From the NCBI GenBank assembly GCA_040768665.1, contig JAXGMN010000022.1:169075-233074 (forward strand): a DNA stretch of 64,000 bases. Direction: 5' to 3'. The notes beneath the pieces were generated by a model that was given only the letters and a program-made list of their open reading frames with translations, was not told the origin of the DNA and searched no databases. Within the stretch, counting starts at the first letter, position 1, and every line of letters begins with the position of its first letter. A program made the translations under genes and the position numbers. Below, one piece after another: positions 8,776 to 17,213 of this stretch. This DNA comes from JABWBD01 sp040768665 (lineage in GTDB: Bacteria > Planctomycetota > Planctomycetia > Pirellulales > Thermoguttaceae).

Positions 8776-9614
8776 GCGTGTTCTCCCGATCGGAGGTTGC
8801 GCCCGGCGTCTCGGAGCCGCGCCGCGGCCAATTCAATGTCGCCCAAACGGTTTTCGCCGGATTCCCTTTCGATCGCCAGCGAGCCGGAGAATCCGATTTC
8901 GGCCAAGGTTTTCAGAAAGGCGTCGGTTCCCACCTCGCCCTCGCCCCACGGCACCTCCGTGCCCCAGGCGCCCGGCCGGGAGGTGCGGACCGCGTCTTTG
9001 ACATGAACGTGCCTGATCCAGGGCCCGAGCATCCGCACTGCTTCGACCGGATCCCCCTTGTCGTAGAGGAGCATATTGGCGGGATCGAAATTGACGCCCA
9101 GGGCCGGGTGGTCCAACTCTTCCAGCAGCGCCCGCAGACAAGCGGCCGTCTCCTGGCCGGTCTCCAGCAACAGTAGAAGGCCCTGCCCGCCGGCCGCATC
9201 GGCCAGCCGGCGGAGCCGATCGCGGATCTTCCGGACTTCCGCGGCGTCGTCGCTCTCCAGGAATCCGGCGTGCATCGTTAAATATTGGACGCCGAGTTGG
9301 GCCGTGATTTCGGCGGCCCGCAGGACCATCCGGCAGTTCTCGGGCCAGTAGTCGTCGGGCACGATGCCGCCGGTGGTGCGGATGCTCTCGAGTGACGTAT
9401 AGTCTTCCTGGAAGAAACCGATCGTCGTGGCGGTGATCGTCCAGGTCTGCCCTTGAACCGCGGTCAGGTAGTCTTCACCACCTTCCCGGAAGATCGGTTT
9501 CAAGGCCAGATTCACGTGATCGATGTCCAACTGCCGCATGGCCGCGGCGACTCCGTCCACGTCGCTTCGGAGCGACCAACTGCACACGCCCACCGGCCAG
9601 CCGCTACATTGCAT
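8772..9614 (-). CDS. Sugar phosphate isomerase/epimerase (AP-endonuclease-2 TIM barrel)
   Basis: A 280-residue TIM-barrel protein of the xylose-isomerase-like family. It opens with MQCSGWPVGVCSWSLRSD. The metal-ligand pattern typical of these enzymes is visible: TMHAGF, LLLETGQE, LGVNFDPANM, HVHVKDAV and a terminal SLAIERESG. The ATG at 9614 is chosen over an upstream TTG, because AAGGAG lies 7 bases before it and the protein then begins just before the first strand. It overlaps the end of the dehydrogenase gene by 11 bp and the start of the MFS gene by 4 bp, so it is the middle gene of a coupled trio. The substrate is unknown. Confidence 0.85.
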   Translation of the reverse strand: MQCSGWPVGVCSWSLRSDVDGVAAAMRQLDIDHVNLALKPIFREGGEDYLTAVQGQTWTITATTIGFFQEDYTSLESIRTTGGIVPDDYWPENCRMVLRAAEITAQLGVQYLTMHAGFLESDDAAEVRKIRDRLRRLADAAGGQGLLLLLETGQETAACLRALLEELDHPALGVNFDPANMLLYDKGDPVEAVRMLGPWIRHVHVKDAVRTSRPGAWGTEVPWGEGEVGTDAFLKTLAEIGFSGSLAIERESGENRLGDIELAAARLRDAGRNLRSGEHA

Positions 9615-10656
9615 GGGAGCACTCCTTGAGTCCAAACCCTTCGAGCCGGATTTCGCACCCTCGGCGAATCGATTCCCGTTCCGCCGCCACGATTCGCAGC
9701 GAATTCCACGCGTCTTCCGGTGTGATCACGGTGGCGACGGTTTCACCACGAATGCGGCGGGCGAAATGGGCGATCTCGTGGACGTAACCGTCGCCGGGCT
9801 CGCAGTCCGGAGCGATCGACTCGCCCTCGGCGGTCGAGAGGCGGAGCTTTGGGTCGCGCCGGTAATCGAAGTCGAGCGTCGCCCGTTCCATGGCGATATG
9901 GAACCCCATCTGAAAGCCGAACGGGGGCATCATCGCCCAGCCTCCCTCGGCAACCACCAGCTTGTCGCCGCCGTAGTCGTAGCGCGTCGCCATGTGGCCC
10001 AATCCACCGCCAGAGAGATTCGCACCGTAACTGCACACGTTCTGGGGCATTCCAAACATGGAATGAATGAAGTCCGTGTCGTGGATGTGCAGGTCCAGGG
10101 GCATGCCGCCGCTTCGCGTCTCGTCGGTGAACCACCCGCCCGCCTTGCGAGCCGCGGTGGCGGCCAGCCGCTGGAACGTGGCGGCGATCACGCGGCCGTA
10201 TGTGCCGGCGTCGACAATTTCCTTGGCCTTGGCGTACTCCGGCCAGAACCGCATGCAGTGCCCGATCTGCAGGATTCTGTCCGTCCGCTCGGCGACTTCG
10301 ATCATCCGCCGCGCATCGGCGAGTTCCAGGGCCATCGGTTTCTCACAGAGCACGTGCAAGCTGGCTTCCAAGGCGGCGATCGTCGATGCGGCGTGCAGGT
10401 AGGTGGGAACGGTAATGGACACGGCGTCGAGCCGCTCCGCGGCCAGCATTTGATCGAGTTCGGCGTAAATCGCCACGTCCGTCAGATCGACGGCTCCCTC
10501 GGCCCCTGCGATATTGCCGCGGCCGGCGCTGGCATCGTCGAACGCGTGGGCATCGGCATCACACACCGCTGCGACGGTGACACCTTCCAGCGCATTCCAG
10601 CACCGGTAATGCATACGGCCCATGAACCCGAAACCGACGATTCCGACTCTCAACAC
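9604..10656 (-). CDS. Gfo/Idh/MocA family NAD(P)-dependent oxidoreductase
   Basis: A 350-residue cytoplasmic dehydrogenase. It starts at a GTG (LRVGIVGFGFMGRMH, Rossmann motif GxGxxG) with AAAGG about 7 bases upstream. CEKPMALELADARR near residue 95 is the family EKP motif, and DLHIHDTDFIHSMFG near 180 is the usual catalytic D/H segment. The reading frame stays open upstream through a 66-bp tandem repeat, but that extension is repeat sequence, not protein. It is the first gene of the run transcribed leftwards into the isomerase, transporter, nagB and deacetylase genes, and may oxidise the sugar or sugar acid that the cluster imports. Confidence 0.87.
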   Translation of the reverse strand: MLRVGIVGFGFMGRMHYRCWNALEGVTVAAVCDADAHAFDDASAGRGNIAGAEGAVDLTDVAIYAELDQMLAAERLDAVSITVPTYLHAASTIAALEASLHVLCEKPMALELADARRMIEVAERTDRILQIGHCMRFWPEYAKAKEIVDAGTYGRVIAATFQRLAATAARKAGGWFTDETRSGGMPLDLHIHDTDFIHSMFGMPQNVCSYGANLSGGGLGHMATRYDYGGDKLVVAEGGWAMMPPFGFQMGFHIAMERATLDFDYRRDPKLRLSTAEGESIAPDCEPGDGYVHEIAHFARRIRGETVATVITPEDAWNSLRIVAAERESIRRGCEIRLEGFGLKECSHAM

Positions 10657-10691
10657 GACGGCACCTTTCGTCTGACCGCAGGCAGCGAGTT

Positions 10692-11200
10692 CAGAAAATG
10701 CCACGGGCCTGCTCCGTGGATCGTTACGCTTCTGGCTACAGGAAGCCCCGTCCCCTTCAGAAAATGCCACGGGCCTGCCCCGTGGATCGTTACGCTTCTC
10801 GCTACAGGAAGCCCCGTGCCCTTCAGAAAATGCCACGGGCTTGCCCCGTGGATCGTTACGCTTCTGGCTACAGGAAGCCCCGTGCCCTTCAGAAAATGCC
10901 ACGGGCTTGCCCCGTGGATCGTTACGCTTCTGGCTACAGGAAGCCCCGTGCCCTTCAGAAAATGCCACGGGCTTGCCCCGTGGATCGTTACGCTTCTCGC
11001 TACAGGAAGCCCCGTGCCCTTCAGAAAATGCCACGGGCTTGCCCGTGGATCGTTACGCTTCTCGCTACAGGAAGCCCCGTGCCCTTAAAATGCCACGGGC
11101 TTGCCCCGTGGATCGTTACGCTTCTGGCTACAGGAAGCCCCGTGCCCTTCAGAAAATGCCACGGGCTTGCCCCGTGGATCGTTACGCTTCTCGCTACAGG
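10692..11200. repeat. Tandem array of about eight 66-bp units
   Basis: Units begin (CAGAAAATGCCACGGG) at 10692, 10758, 10824, 10890, 10956, 11022, about 11086 and 11150. The period is exactly 66 bp except for one unit with small deletions (near 11041 and 11086). Each unit contains a short palindrome CCACGGG...CCCGTGG. Units differ at only a few positions (CTGC/TTGC, TTCTGG/TTCTCG). Because 66 is a multiple of three, frames stay open on both strands and mimic proteins; no gene is called. A decayed copy of the palindrome follows at about 11294-11315. Confidence 0.92.
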
Positions 11201-11348
11201 CCGAGGCCGCAAGCAAGAAACGTGAGCCTCCACCGGGCAAGCCGGTGGCATCCAGGTTGTGGGAACGCTCGTTTGTATCATGGAACGTAACCAACCACGG
11301 GGCAGGCCCGTGGCATTCTCAAGTCTCCGCCAGCGAGTCACGCCTCAA

Positions 11349-12734
11349 TCACATAGGGTTTGCGCTGTTCGCGCTGCACGTAGATTGATTGGCTCGCTTC
11401 CCCGTCGCCGACGATCTCCTCCCCTTCTCCGGATCCCAGCGGATCGGCCGCCCCAGCCGCATTGCCACGTTGCCGAGATGGCAGGCCGTGATCACCCGGT
11501 GGGCCACGTCGACGGTACTGATCGGCTGCTTGCGGCTTCGGACGCATTCGAAGAAGTTTCCCATATGGTCATGGCTCTCGTAGAGCCGCACGGCGTCCGC
11601 CGGGAGGGGATTCTCCGCAAGCTCTTCGACCGGTTTGCCGTAGGCCTTGCCGCGGTTGGCGAACAACCGGCCTTTGTCTCCGAGGAACATGATGCCGTCT
11701 CGCTGCTCCTGGCGCCACACGTCGGGCATATCCGCAAACAGTTCGGCGTCTTCCGCCGTGGTCATGTCGCCGTCAGCCATGCTCTTCAGATACTTCGGGT
11801 CGCGAACGACCAGGAAGTAGACATCGACGTCGCCGGGATATTTCATTCGCACGGTGAAACGATCGGAGTTGTCGTAGCAATCGGGCTTTCCGCGGTTGGG
11901 AAAGAAGCCCTTCGCTTTAATCTCCAACGGCCCGCTGTTTTCCACGTCCATTCCCCAATGGGCGATATCCAGGTGGTGCTGCCCCCAATCGGTGATCTTT
12001 CCGCCCGCGTATTCCGACCAGAAGCGGAAACTGAAGTGGGTTCGTTCGCGGCGGTACGGCCGCACGGGCGCCTGGCCCTGGTAGAGGTCCCAGTCGAGCC
12101 CTTCCGGAACGGGCTGCGTGGCGAACGGCCCACCCTTGTACGAATAGAAGGGCAACAGCACAGCCACCTGGCGGAGCTTGCCGATCCGTCCGTTGCGGAC
12201 CAGTTCGCAAGCGACGCGAAAATGCTCCCAACTCCGCTGATGGGTCCCGACCTGCACGATGCGGCCCGTCTCCCGGACGACCTTCCGCAGCAGCTTCCCC
12301 TCTTCGATCGTCAGCGTCAGCGGCTTCTCCGTGTAGACATCCTTGCCCGCCCGGCATACCGCGATGTTGACGGCCGTATGCCAGTGGTCGGGCGTGCCGT
12401 TGACGACCACCTCGATATCGGGACGCGCGTCGAGCAGCTTCCGAAAATCCTGGAACACCGACGCCTTGCCGCCCAGAACCTCTTTGGCCTTTTCCGCTCG
12501 AGATAAATCCACGTCGCACACGGCAACCACGTCGCCAAACTGCGCCGCCTGTTTGGTGATATAAAGGCCGCGTCCGCCGACGCCGATGGCTGCGACCGCC
12601 GGGCGATCATTTTTGGCTGCGAACGAGGCAGCCCGCGCCGGACTGCCGCTCAGACAGTAGGGTGCAAGGCAACCCAGCGCTCCCGCGGTGGATGCCGATC
12701 CGACGAACTGCCGGCGTGAGATGGTTTGAGGCAT
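11349..12734 (-). CDS. Tat-exported Gfo/Idh/MocA oxidoreductase, C-terminal frameshift
   Basis: A 461-residue dehydrogenase-like protein with a Tat signal (SRRQFVGSASTAGALG, residues 6-21), a Rossmann region (VAAIGVGGRG), an EKPLTL motif near 127 and GKITDWGQHHLDIAHWGMD near 245, typical of planctomycete surface-exported Gfo/Idh proteins. The last residues after RWDPEKG do not match the family. The overlapping frame continues as GEEIVGDGEASQSIYVQREQ...RKPYVIEA, exactly the expected ending, and would stop at 11338. One base is therefore missing in the C-run at 11421-11424 (plus strand). It is the last gene of the operon beginning at 17088, 14 bp after the FGGY kinase. Confidence 0.87.
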   Translation of the reverse strand: MPQTISRRQFVGSASTAGALGCLAPYCLSGSPARAASFAAKNDRPAVAAIGVGGRGLYITKQAAQFGDVVAVCDVDLSRAEKAKEVLGGKASVFQDFRKLLDARPDIEVVVNGTPDHWHTAVNIAVCRAGKDVYTEKPLTLTIEEGKLLRKVVRETGRIVQVGTHQRSWEHFRVACELVRNGRIGKLRQVAVLLPFYSYKGGPFATQPVPEGLDWDLYQGQAPVRPYRRERTHFSFRFWSEYAGGKITDWGQHHLDIAHWGMDVENSGPLEIKAKGFFPNRGKPDCYDNSDRFTVRMKYPGDVDVYFLVVRDPKYLKSMADGDMTTAEDAELFADMPDVWRQEQRDGIMFLGDKGRLFANRGKAYGKPVEELAENPLPADAVRLYESHDHMGNFFECVRSRKQPISTVDVAHRVITACHLGNVAMRLGRPIRWDPEKGRRSSATGKRANQSTCSANSANPM

Positions 12735-12748
12735 GGCGTTTCTCCTTT

Positions 12749-14278
12749 TCACTCGGCTCTCAAAAGCAAGTCGGCCAACTCGGCGTATGCCGGCGCCAGG
12801 ACATCGTGGATGCGGCAGTACAGCGGAAACCGCTCCGCATAGAGCTCGACTGCCCGCGGATCCGGCTCCACCACGTCGCGCACACGGATACACCGCCGGG
12901 CGGCATCGGCCGTATCGGCGAACAGTCCCACGCCCACCCCGGCCAGCAGTGCCGCGCCGAAACTGGCGTCGCATCCGGCCGGACGCACGATCGGCCGTGC
13001 GAAGACGGCGCTGACGATCTCCGTCCACAGGTCGCTCTTCGCGCCGCCGCCGACGAGCCGGATCTCGTCGACCGGCAATCCCATTTCCACGATCGTGCGG
13101 AAGCAATCCCGCAGCGAATAGGCCACGCCTTCCAACAGCGCCCGGACGAAGTGCGGCTTGCCGTGCCGCATCGTCGCGCCCGCAAAGCTGCCGCGGAGGT
13201 TCGGATCCCAGTACGGACTGCGTTCGCCCAGAAGGTACGGATGAAAGAACAGCCCCTCCGCGCCGGCCGGAACCTGCCGGGCCGCCTCGTGCAGGCGGGC
13301 GTAGACGCTGCCGCCCTCCTCCGCCGCCTGCCGGCAGTCGTATTCGCAGAAGGCGTCGCGAAACCAACGCTCCGCCGAGGCGGCCGTGTTCGTGGCCGCC
13401 ACCGTGTACCAGAGCCCCGGGATCACGTGCGAATACGTGAGCGTCCGCGGGTGCGGATGGGCTTCGGCCGTCATCACGTTCACGTTGCCCGCCGTGGCCA
13501 GCTTGAGGATCATCTGTCCGGGCCGAATCGCCCCGGCCGCATAGGCCTCGACCGCCGAATCGGAGCAACCGGCGATCACGGGGGTTCCTCTTCTCAAACC
13601 GGTCTCCGCCGCCGCGGTGGATGTGACCTCGCCGACGACGTCGGTCGGCTCGACCAGGGGAGGCAGAACGCTCGGGGATATCCCCGCCAGCCGGCACAAT
13701 TCTTCGGACCACCGCCGACCGGCCATATCGTAAAGAAGGCTCCCCTGGGCTTCGATGTGATCGGTCTGCCAAGTTCCCGTCAGCCGGTGACGTACGTAAT
13801 CCTTGGAAAACAGGATGTGCGAGGTCCGCCGCAGCGGCTCGGGGTCGTTTTCGGCAACCCAGACCAGTTGCGGCAGCGTCCAGGTGGGCGTTGGCCTCTG
13901 ATACCCGATGCGGAAGATCGTCGGGCCGGCCTCGGCTTCCAGCCTGGCGGCTTGCCGCGCGCTTCGCTGGTCGGTCCACATGATCGCCGGCCGCAAGGGG
14001 CGGAACTCGGCGTCGGCCAGCACGGCATTGTGCGTCGAGCCGTCGAGGCTCAAGGCGGCGATCTGTTCCGCGCGGCATTTGCCCCGCGCCAGCACATCGC
14101 GCAAAAGCGCCGACGCCACGCGGTACCAGTCCTCCGGGCCCTGCTCCGCCCAGCCCGAGTGCGGATGCAGGTTGCGGAACTCGCCCAGCGCCGTGTCGAC
14201 GATGGTGCCGCCGCGGTCGATCACCGTGACCTTGCAGCCGCTCGTGCCGATGTCGATGCCCAGCAGGAGTTCGTTCAT
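12749..14278 (-). CDS. FGGY-family carbohydrate kinase (xylulokinase-like)
   Basis: A 509-residue cytoplasmic sugar kinase. The N-terminal ATPase fold begins LLLGIDIGTSGCKVTVID (phosphate-1 loop). SLDGSTHNAVL and IMWTDQRSARQA follow, the latter being the family DxR sugar-binding segment. The C-terminal domain has the FGGY signature region LLGERSPYWDPNLRG and the adenosine loop IRLVGGGAKSDLW. Length is normal for xylulokinase/gluconokinase types. Its start lies one base after the iolB stop codon and its end 14 bp before the Tat-dehydrogenase gene, so it is inside a tight operon. Phosphorylation of the product of the adjacent isomerases is the likely role; the exact sugar cannot be read from sequence. 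Confidence 0.9.
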   Translation of the reverse strand: MNELLLGIDIGTSGCKVTVIDRGGTIVDTALGEFRNLHPHSGWAEQGPEDWYRVASALLRDVLARGKCRAEQIAALSLDGSTHNAVLADAEFRPLRPAIMWTDQRSARQAARLEAEAGPTIFRIGYQRPTPTWTLPQLVWVAENDPEPLRRTSHILFSKDYVRHRLTGTWQTDHIEAQGSLLYDMAGRRWSEELCRLAGISPSVLPPLVEPTDVVGEVTSTAAAETGLRRGTPVIAGCSDSAVEAYAAGAIRPGQMILKLATAGNVNVMTAEAHPHPRTLTYSHVIPGLWYTVAATNTAASAERWFRDAFCEYDCRQAAEEGGSVYARLHEAARQVPAGAEGLFFHPYLLGERSPYWDPNLRGSFAGATMRHGKPHFVRALLEGVAYSLRDCFRTIVEMGLPVDEIRLVGGGAKSDLWTEIVSAVFARPIVRPAGCDASFGAALLAGVGVGLFADTADAARRCIRVRDVVEPDPRAVELYAERFPLYCRIHDVLAPAYAELADLLLRAE

Positions 14279-14279
14279 G

Positions 14280-15071
14280 TCAGCCTTGTGCCACCCAACG
14301 GTGATCGGGGTCCTGTCGGGAGAGGAATCGCCGGTTCTTGCCCGCCATCACCCACAGATAATACATCGTGTAGCCCGGAGCCGTGCATACCGGGTGATAG
14401 CCTTCGGGGATCAGCACCGTGTGGTGGTCTTCGACCGTTAGCGTCTCGTCGATCGAGCGGCTGTCGGTGTAGATCTTCTGAATCCCAAAGCCCTGCGGCC
14501 GGTCGAAGCGGAAGTAGTAAATCTCCTCCATGTCGACTTCGTCGGGCAGTTCGTCGAAATCGTGGCGATGCGGCGGGAAGCTGGCCCAGTTGGCCGGCGG
14601 TACGATCGCCTCGCCAATGAACAGATAGTCGGCGGGCACTTCCTCGGTGAGAATCATCAATGCACGGCGTTGAAAGCCGGGCTTGCCCAACGCGAGTTCT
14701 TTGACGCTCTCAGGCGGAATGATCCGCGACGGCCCGGGCTGGGTCGAGGGAGCCTGGCAGACAGCGATCTCGCAATCGGCCGTCGCCTCGACCTCGCACT
14801 CGCCCCGGGCACGCACGAGCACCGTCCAAGGTTTCTCGGAGAAGAGATCGGCACGGGGACCGATCGTCTGTTGATCCAGGCCGCCGCCGCTGACCCGGGC
14901 CGCCCCCTTCAGCAGCACCAGGGCCGTCTCCTGATCGCACGCCGCCAGGCAATACGTTTGGCCCGGCGCCAGAGAGACCATTCCGAAGCTCAGATACTCC
15001 ATCCCTCCGTCGCCCGGCTTCGACAGCGAAGTGAATCCGGCGGCCGGGTTCCAGACAACACGGTAGTTCAT
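14280..15071 (-). CDS. iolB: 5-deoxy-glucuronate isomerase (IolB family)
   Basis: A 263-residue bicupin enzyme. IolB converts 5-deoxy-D-glucuronate to 2-deoxy-5-keto-D-gluconate in inositol breakdown. Matching segments include CLAACDQETALVLLKGAA (first cupin), FPPHRHDFDELP (metal-binding histidines, near residue 175), EEIYYFRFDRPQGFGIQKIY and LIPEGYHPVCTAPGYTMYY. The ATG at 15071 is preceded by AAAGGAAG; a longer upstream frame is antisense-like and rejected. The rest of the iol pathway (iolC, iolD, iolE) is not seen here. IolB may therefore act on a related deoxy-uronate, or the pathway may be split elsewhere in the genome. Confidence 0.88.
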   Translation of the reverse strand: MNYRVVWNPAAGFTSLSKPGDGGMEYLSFGMVSLAPGQTYCLAACDQETALVLLKGAARVSGGGLDQQTIGPRADLFSEKPWTVLVRARGECEVEATADCEIAVCQAPSTQPGPSRIIPPESVKELALGKPGFQRRALMILTEEVPADYLFIGEAIVPPANWASFPPHRHDFDELPDEVDMEEIYYFRFDRPQGFGIQKIYTDSRSIDETLTVEDHHTVLIPEGYHPVCTAPGYTMYYLWVMAGKNRRFLSRQDPDHRWVAQG

Positions 15072-15081
15072 GTTCTTCCTT

Positions 15082-16434
15082 TCATGCGTCGACGTCCAGC
15101 GTTTCCAGGTCCAGCCAGCGTGCCAGCCGCCGCAGGTCGTCGCGGATATCGGCGTGGACCAGCACCGTGTGATGCTCCAAACCCTCGCCGATGATCGTAT
15201 CGACCACGCGGCGGACCGGCGCATCGAAGCGGACCGCCCAGCAGTTGCCCGGCAGGTTCGCCCGCGGCGGAACCGACTGGCCGCCCACCAGGAACATCCG
15301 CAAGCCCCGCGGGCCGACGCCCAGCCGGGCCATCGTGACCGGCCCCCGACCCTCGATCGGAAAATTCACCGTTACGCCCCGCTTGCCGCCGCCGTCGGCC
15401 GTCGCGTGCCGGGCCAGGCGATTGACGGCCCCTTCGGCCATCAGGCAGGTAGGCGCGGAACCGCAGTGCCAGGCAAGCCCTTCGTTTCGCCCCTCGTCGA
15501 TGGCGATGAAGTCGGCGAACATCGCGTGCCGGCCGCTCAGGAAATGGGCCATCATCATGCTCACCGTGCCGTAGACGTCGCCCTCGCAGGCCGTGAGCAG
15601 GCCCTGGTCGTTCAAACGGCTGATCGTGCTGCACGGCATGATCCCGTAGTGGGCGGTAAACTCCGGCCAGCATTTCACGGCGAAGCCCGTCAGCCGGTTC
15701 CGCCGGGCGATCTCTTGGAAGGCAAAGATCAGCCCGCCGGCCTTGTCCAGGTCGTCTTCCGGCACGTCGCAGGCAGCGGCCGTCGCTCGAATCGCCTTGG
15801 CCTCCTCTTGCCGGCGGCCCGGCTCGACGGCCCGAGCCGTGTCGAAGAGTTCGGCCGTGGTGACGTGGTGCACCTCGACGCCCAGGAGCCGCCGCAGGCC
15901 CATCTCGTCAAACGTCGATGTGTAGAACCCCGGCACGCGATAGCCCACCAGCCCCAACCGCGTCCGCCGGAGTCGCCGGAGGCAGTCGATTACGCGAAGC
16001 GACGGCGCCAGGGCTTCGGAGGCCTCGCGGGGACCGCAGAAAATGTAGTCGTATTTCCGCCCCAGCCGCATCAGCGTGTGGGCGTTCATGTTGATCCCGC
16101 AGAATGAATTCGAGCGGAGCTTGGGACCGTCGAGCGTCGGCTCGGGAACGCCCCAGAGAAGGATCGGCGCAGCCAGCCGGTCGGCAAAGATCGGCATCAG
16201 TGTGCCCAGGGCGAACGTGCCGTATTGCACCAGCACCACGTCCACTCGCTGGTCATGAAACCGATCGGCCAGTGCCTCGGCGTCTTCTTCCGTCACCGTG
16301 AGATCCTGCTCGTGGATCAGCTCGACGTCCATCCGCGACAGGCTCTCGAGCGACTCGCGGAAGAGCTGGCGGGCGTAGTCGCCGTCGAAGCTCAGGCGAG
16401 CGCAACACGCATATCCGACACGCAGCTTATCCAT
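15082..16434 (-). CDS. L-fucose/L-arabinose isomerase superfamily protein
   Basis: A 450-residue protein resembling the FucI/AraA fold and the FucI-like proteins of sugar clusters. It has a Rossmann-like N-terminal part (RVGYACCARLSFDGDYA), a middle domain with WGVPEPT and NMNAHTLMRLGRKYDY, and a C-terminal part with FAVKCWPEFTAHYGIMPC and EGDVYGTVSMMM. These match the substrate and metal regions (KCWPE and EGD) of the family. Start ATG 16434 has AAGGGA 6 bases upstream, inside the last codons of the transaldolase gene three bases away. Aldose-ketose isomerisation is the inferred role. It is shorter than true L-fucose isomerase (about 590 residues), so substrate assignment is not safe. Confidence 0.8.
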   Translation of the reverse strand: MDKLRVGYACCARLSFDGDYARQLFRESLESLSRMDVELIHEQDLTVTEEDAEALADRFHDQRVDVVLVQYGTFALGTLMPIFADRLAAPILLWGVPEPTLDGPKLRSNSFCGINMNAHTLMRLGRKYDYIFCGPREASEALAPSLRVIDCLRRLRRTRLGLVGYRVPGFYTSTFDEMGLRRLLGVEVHHVTTAELFDTARAVEPGRRQEEAKAIRATAAACDVPEDDLDKAGGLIFAFQEIARRNRLTGFAVKCWPEFTAHYGIMPCSTISRLNDQGLLTACEGDVYGTVSMMMAHFLSGRHAMFADFIAIDEGRNEGLAWHCGSAPTCLMAEGAVNRLARHATADGGGKRGVTVNFPIEGRGPVTMARLGVGPRGLRMFLVGGQSVPPRANLPGNCWAVRFDAPVRRVVDTIIGEGLEHHTVLVHADIRDDLRRLARWLDLETLDVDA

Positions 16435-16437
16435 ACA

Positions 16438-17088
16438 CTATCCCTTCGCGGGCACCTTGGCCCAATCGTTGACGAACTGGTCGATGATCACGTCGGTCAT
16501 CGGATGCTGGTAGAGCTGCTTCATCACATCGATGGGGATGGTGCAGACATGCGCCCCGGCCAGCGCCGATTCGAGCACGTGCAGCGGGTGGCGGGCCGAC
16601 GCCACAAGGATCTGTGTGTCGAACCGGTAGTTGTCGAAGATCGTCTTGATCTGGCGGATCATGTCCATGCCGACCTGACCCATGGCGTCCCATCGGCCGA
16701 CGAACGGGCTCACGTAGGTTGCTCCGCATTTCGCGGCCAGCATCGCCTGCAGCGGCGAGCAGACCACCGTCACGTTGGTCTTGATGCCCAGGGCGGCCAG
16801 CCGCTTCACGGCGATGAGCCCCTCGGTGATGATCGGGACCTTGATCACGACATTCTCGGCGATCTCGGCCAGTTGCTGCGCCTCGGCCACGATCGCGTCG
16901 GCCTCGGTGGCCATGCATTCCAGGCTCACCGGCCCGGGCACGATGCGGCAGATCTCGGCGTAGAGTTCGTGCGGCTTGCGCCCGGTTTTGGAGACCAGCG
17001 TTGGATTGGTCGTGGCGCCGTCCACGATTCCCCAGCGACACGCCTCGGTAATCTGCTCCAAATGAGCCGTATCAAGAAACAGTTTCAC
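16438..17088 (-). CDS. Fructose-6-phosphate aldolase / transaldolase, small (TalC/FSA) type
   Basis: A 216-residue class I aldolase of the TalC/FSA family, the usual length for this small type. It starts at GTG with AGGAG 8 bases upstream (MKLFLDTAHLEQITEACRWG). GATTNPTLVSKTG binds the phosphate, ENVVIKVPIITEGL carries the Schiff-base Lys near residue 85, and TNVTVVCSPLQAMLA and ATYVSPFVGRWDAMG follow. It would cleave or transfer dihydroxyacetone units on sugar phosphates. As the first gene of the operon leading to the isomerase, iolB, kinase and dehydrogenase, it could release triose from the pathway product. A REP-like palindrome sits 29 bp upstream of the start. Confidence 0.9.
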   Translation of the reverse strand: MKLFLDTAHLEQITEACRWGIVDGATTNPTLVSKTGRKPHELYAEICRIVPGPVSLECMATEADAIVAEAQQLAEIAENVVIKVPIITEGLIAVKRLAALGIKTNVTVVCSPLQAMLAAKCGATYVSPFVGRWDAMGQVGMDMIRQIKTIFDNYRFDTQILVASARHPLHVLESALAGAHVCTIPIDVMKQLYQHPMTDVIIDQFVNDWAKVPAKG

Positions 17089-17116
17089 AGTCTGTACTCC
17101 TGGTAGGTTTTGCCCT

Positions 17117-17144
17117 GGTAGGTCCCGCCTGCCGGGCGGGACCT
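17117..17144. repeat. REP-like palindrome
   Basis: GGTAGGTCCCGCCTGCCGGG continuing to the complementary GCGGGACCT, a copy of the family described at 3828-3915. It sits just upstream of the transaldolase operon. Confidence 0.75.
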
Positions 17145-17213
17145 CAGTTGCCAAACGATTCGCCTTCCTCAAAACGCCCCTTCGCCCGCACTCGCTTCAT
17201 CTTCATCCTCCGA

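Noticed and set aside
10657..11034. N-terminal extension of the dehydrogenase through the 66-bp repeats
   Set aside because: The added residues are pure translation of the tandem repeat; the GTG at 10656 with AAAGG upstream starts exactly at the Rossmann fold.
10692..11200. CRISPR array
   Set aside because: Units of 66 bp are nearly identical along their whole length; there are no unique spacers and no cas genes.
12735..14078. Fusion of the Tat dehydrogenase with an upstream 448-residue stretch
   Set aside because: The extra part is an off-frame reading of the kinase gene; the Tat signal marks the real start at 12734.
12662..14620. Plus-strand open frame of about 650 codons opposite the FGGY kinase
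   Set aside because: Composition-driven antisense frame; the opposite strand encodes a full-length kinase with all motifs and good operon spacing.
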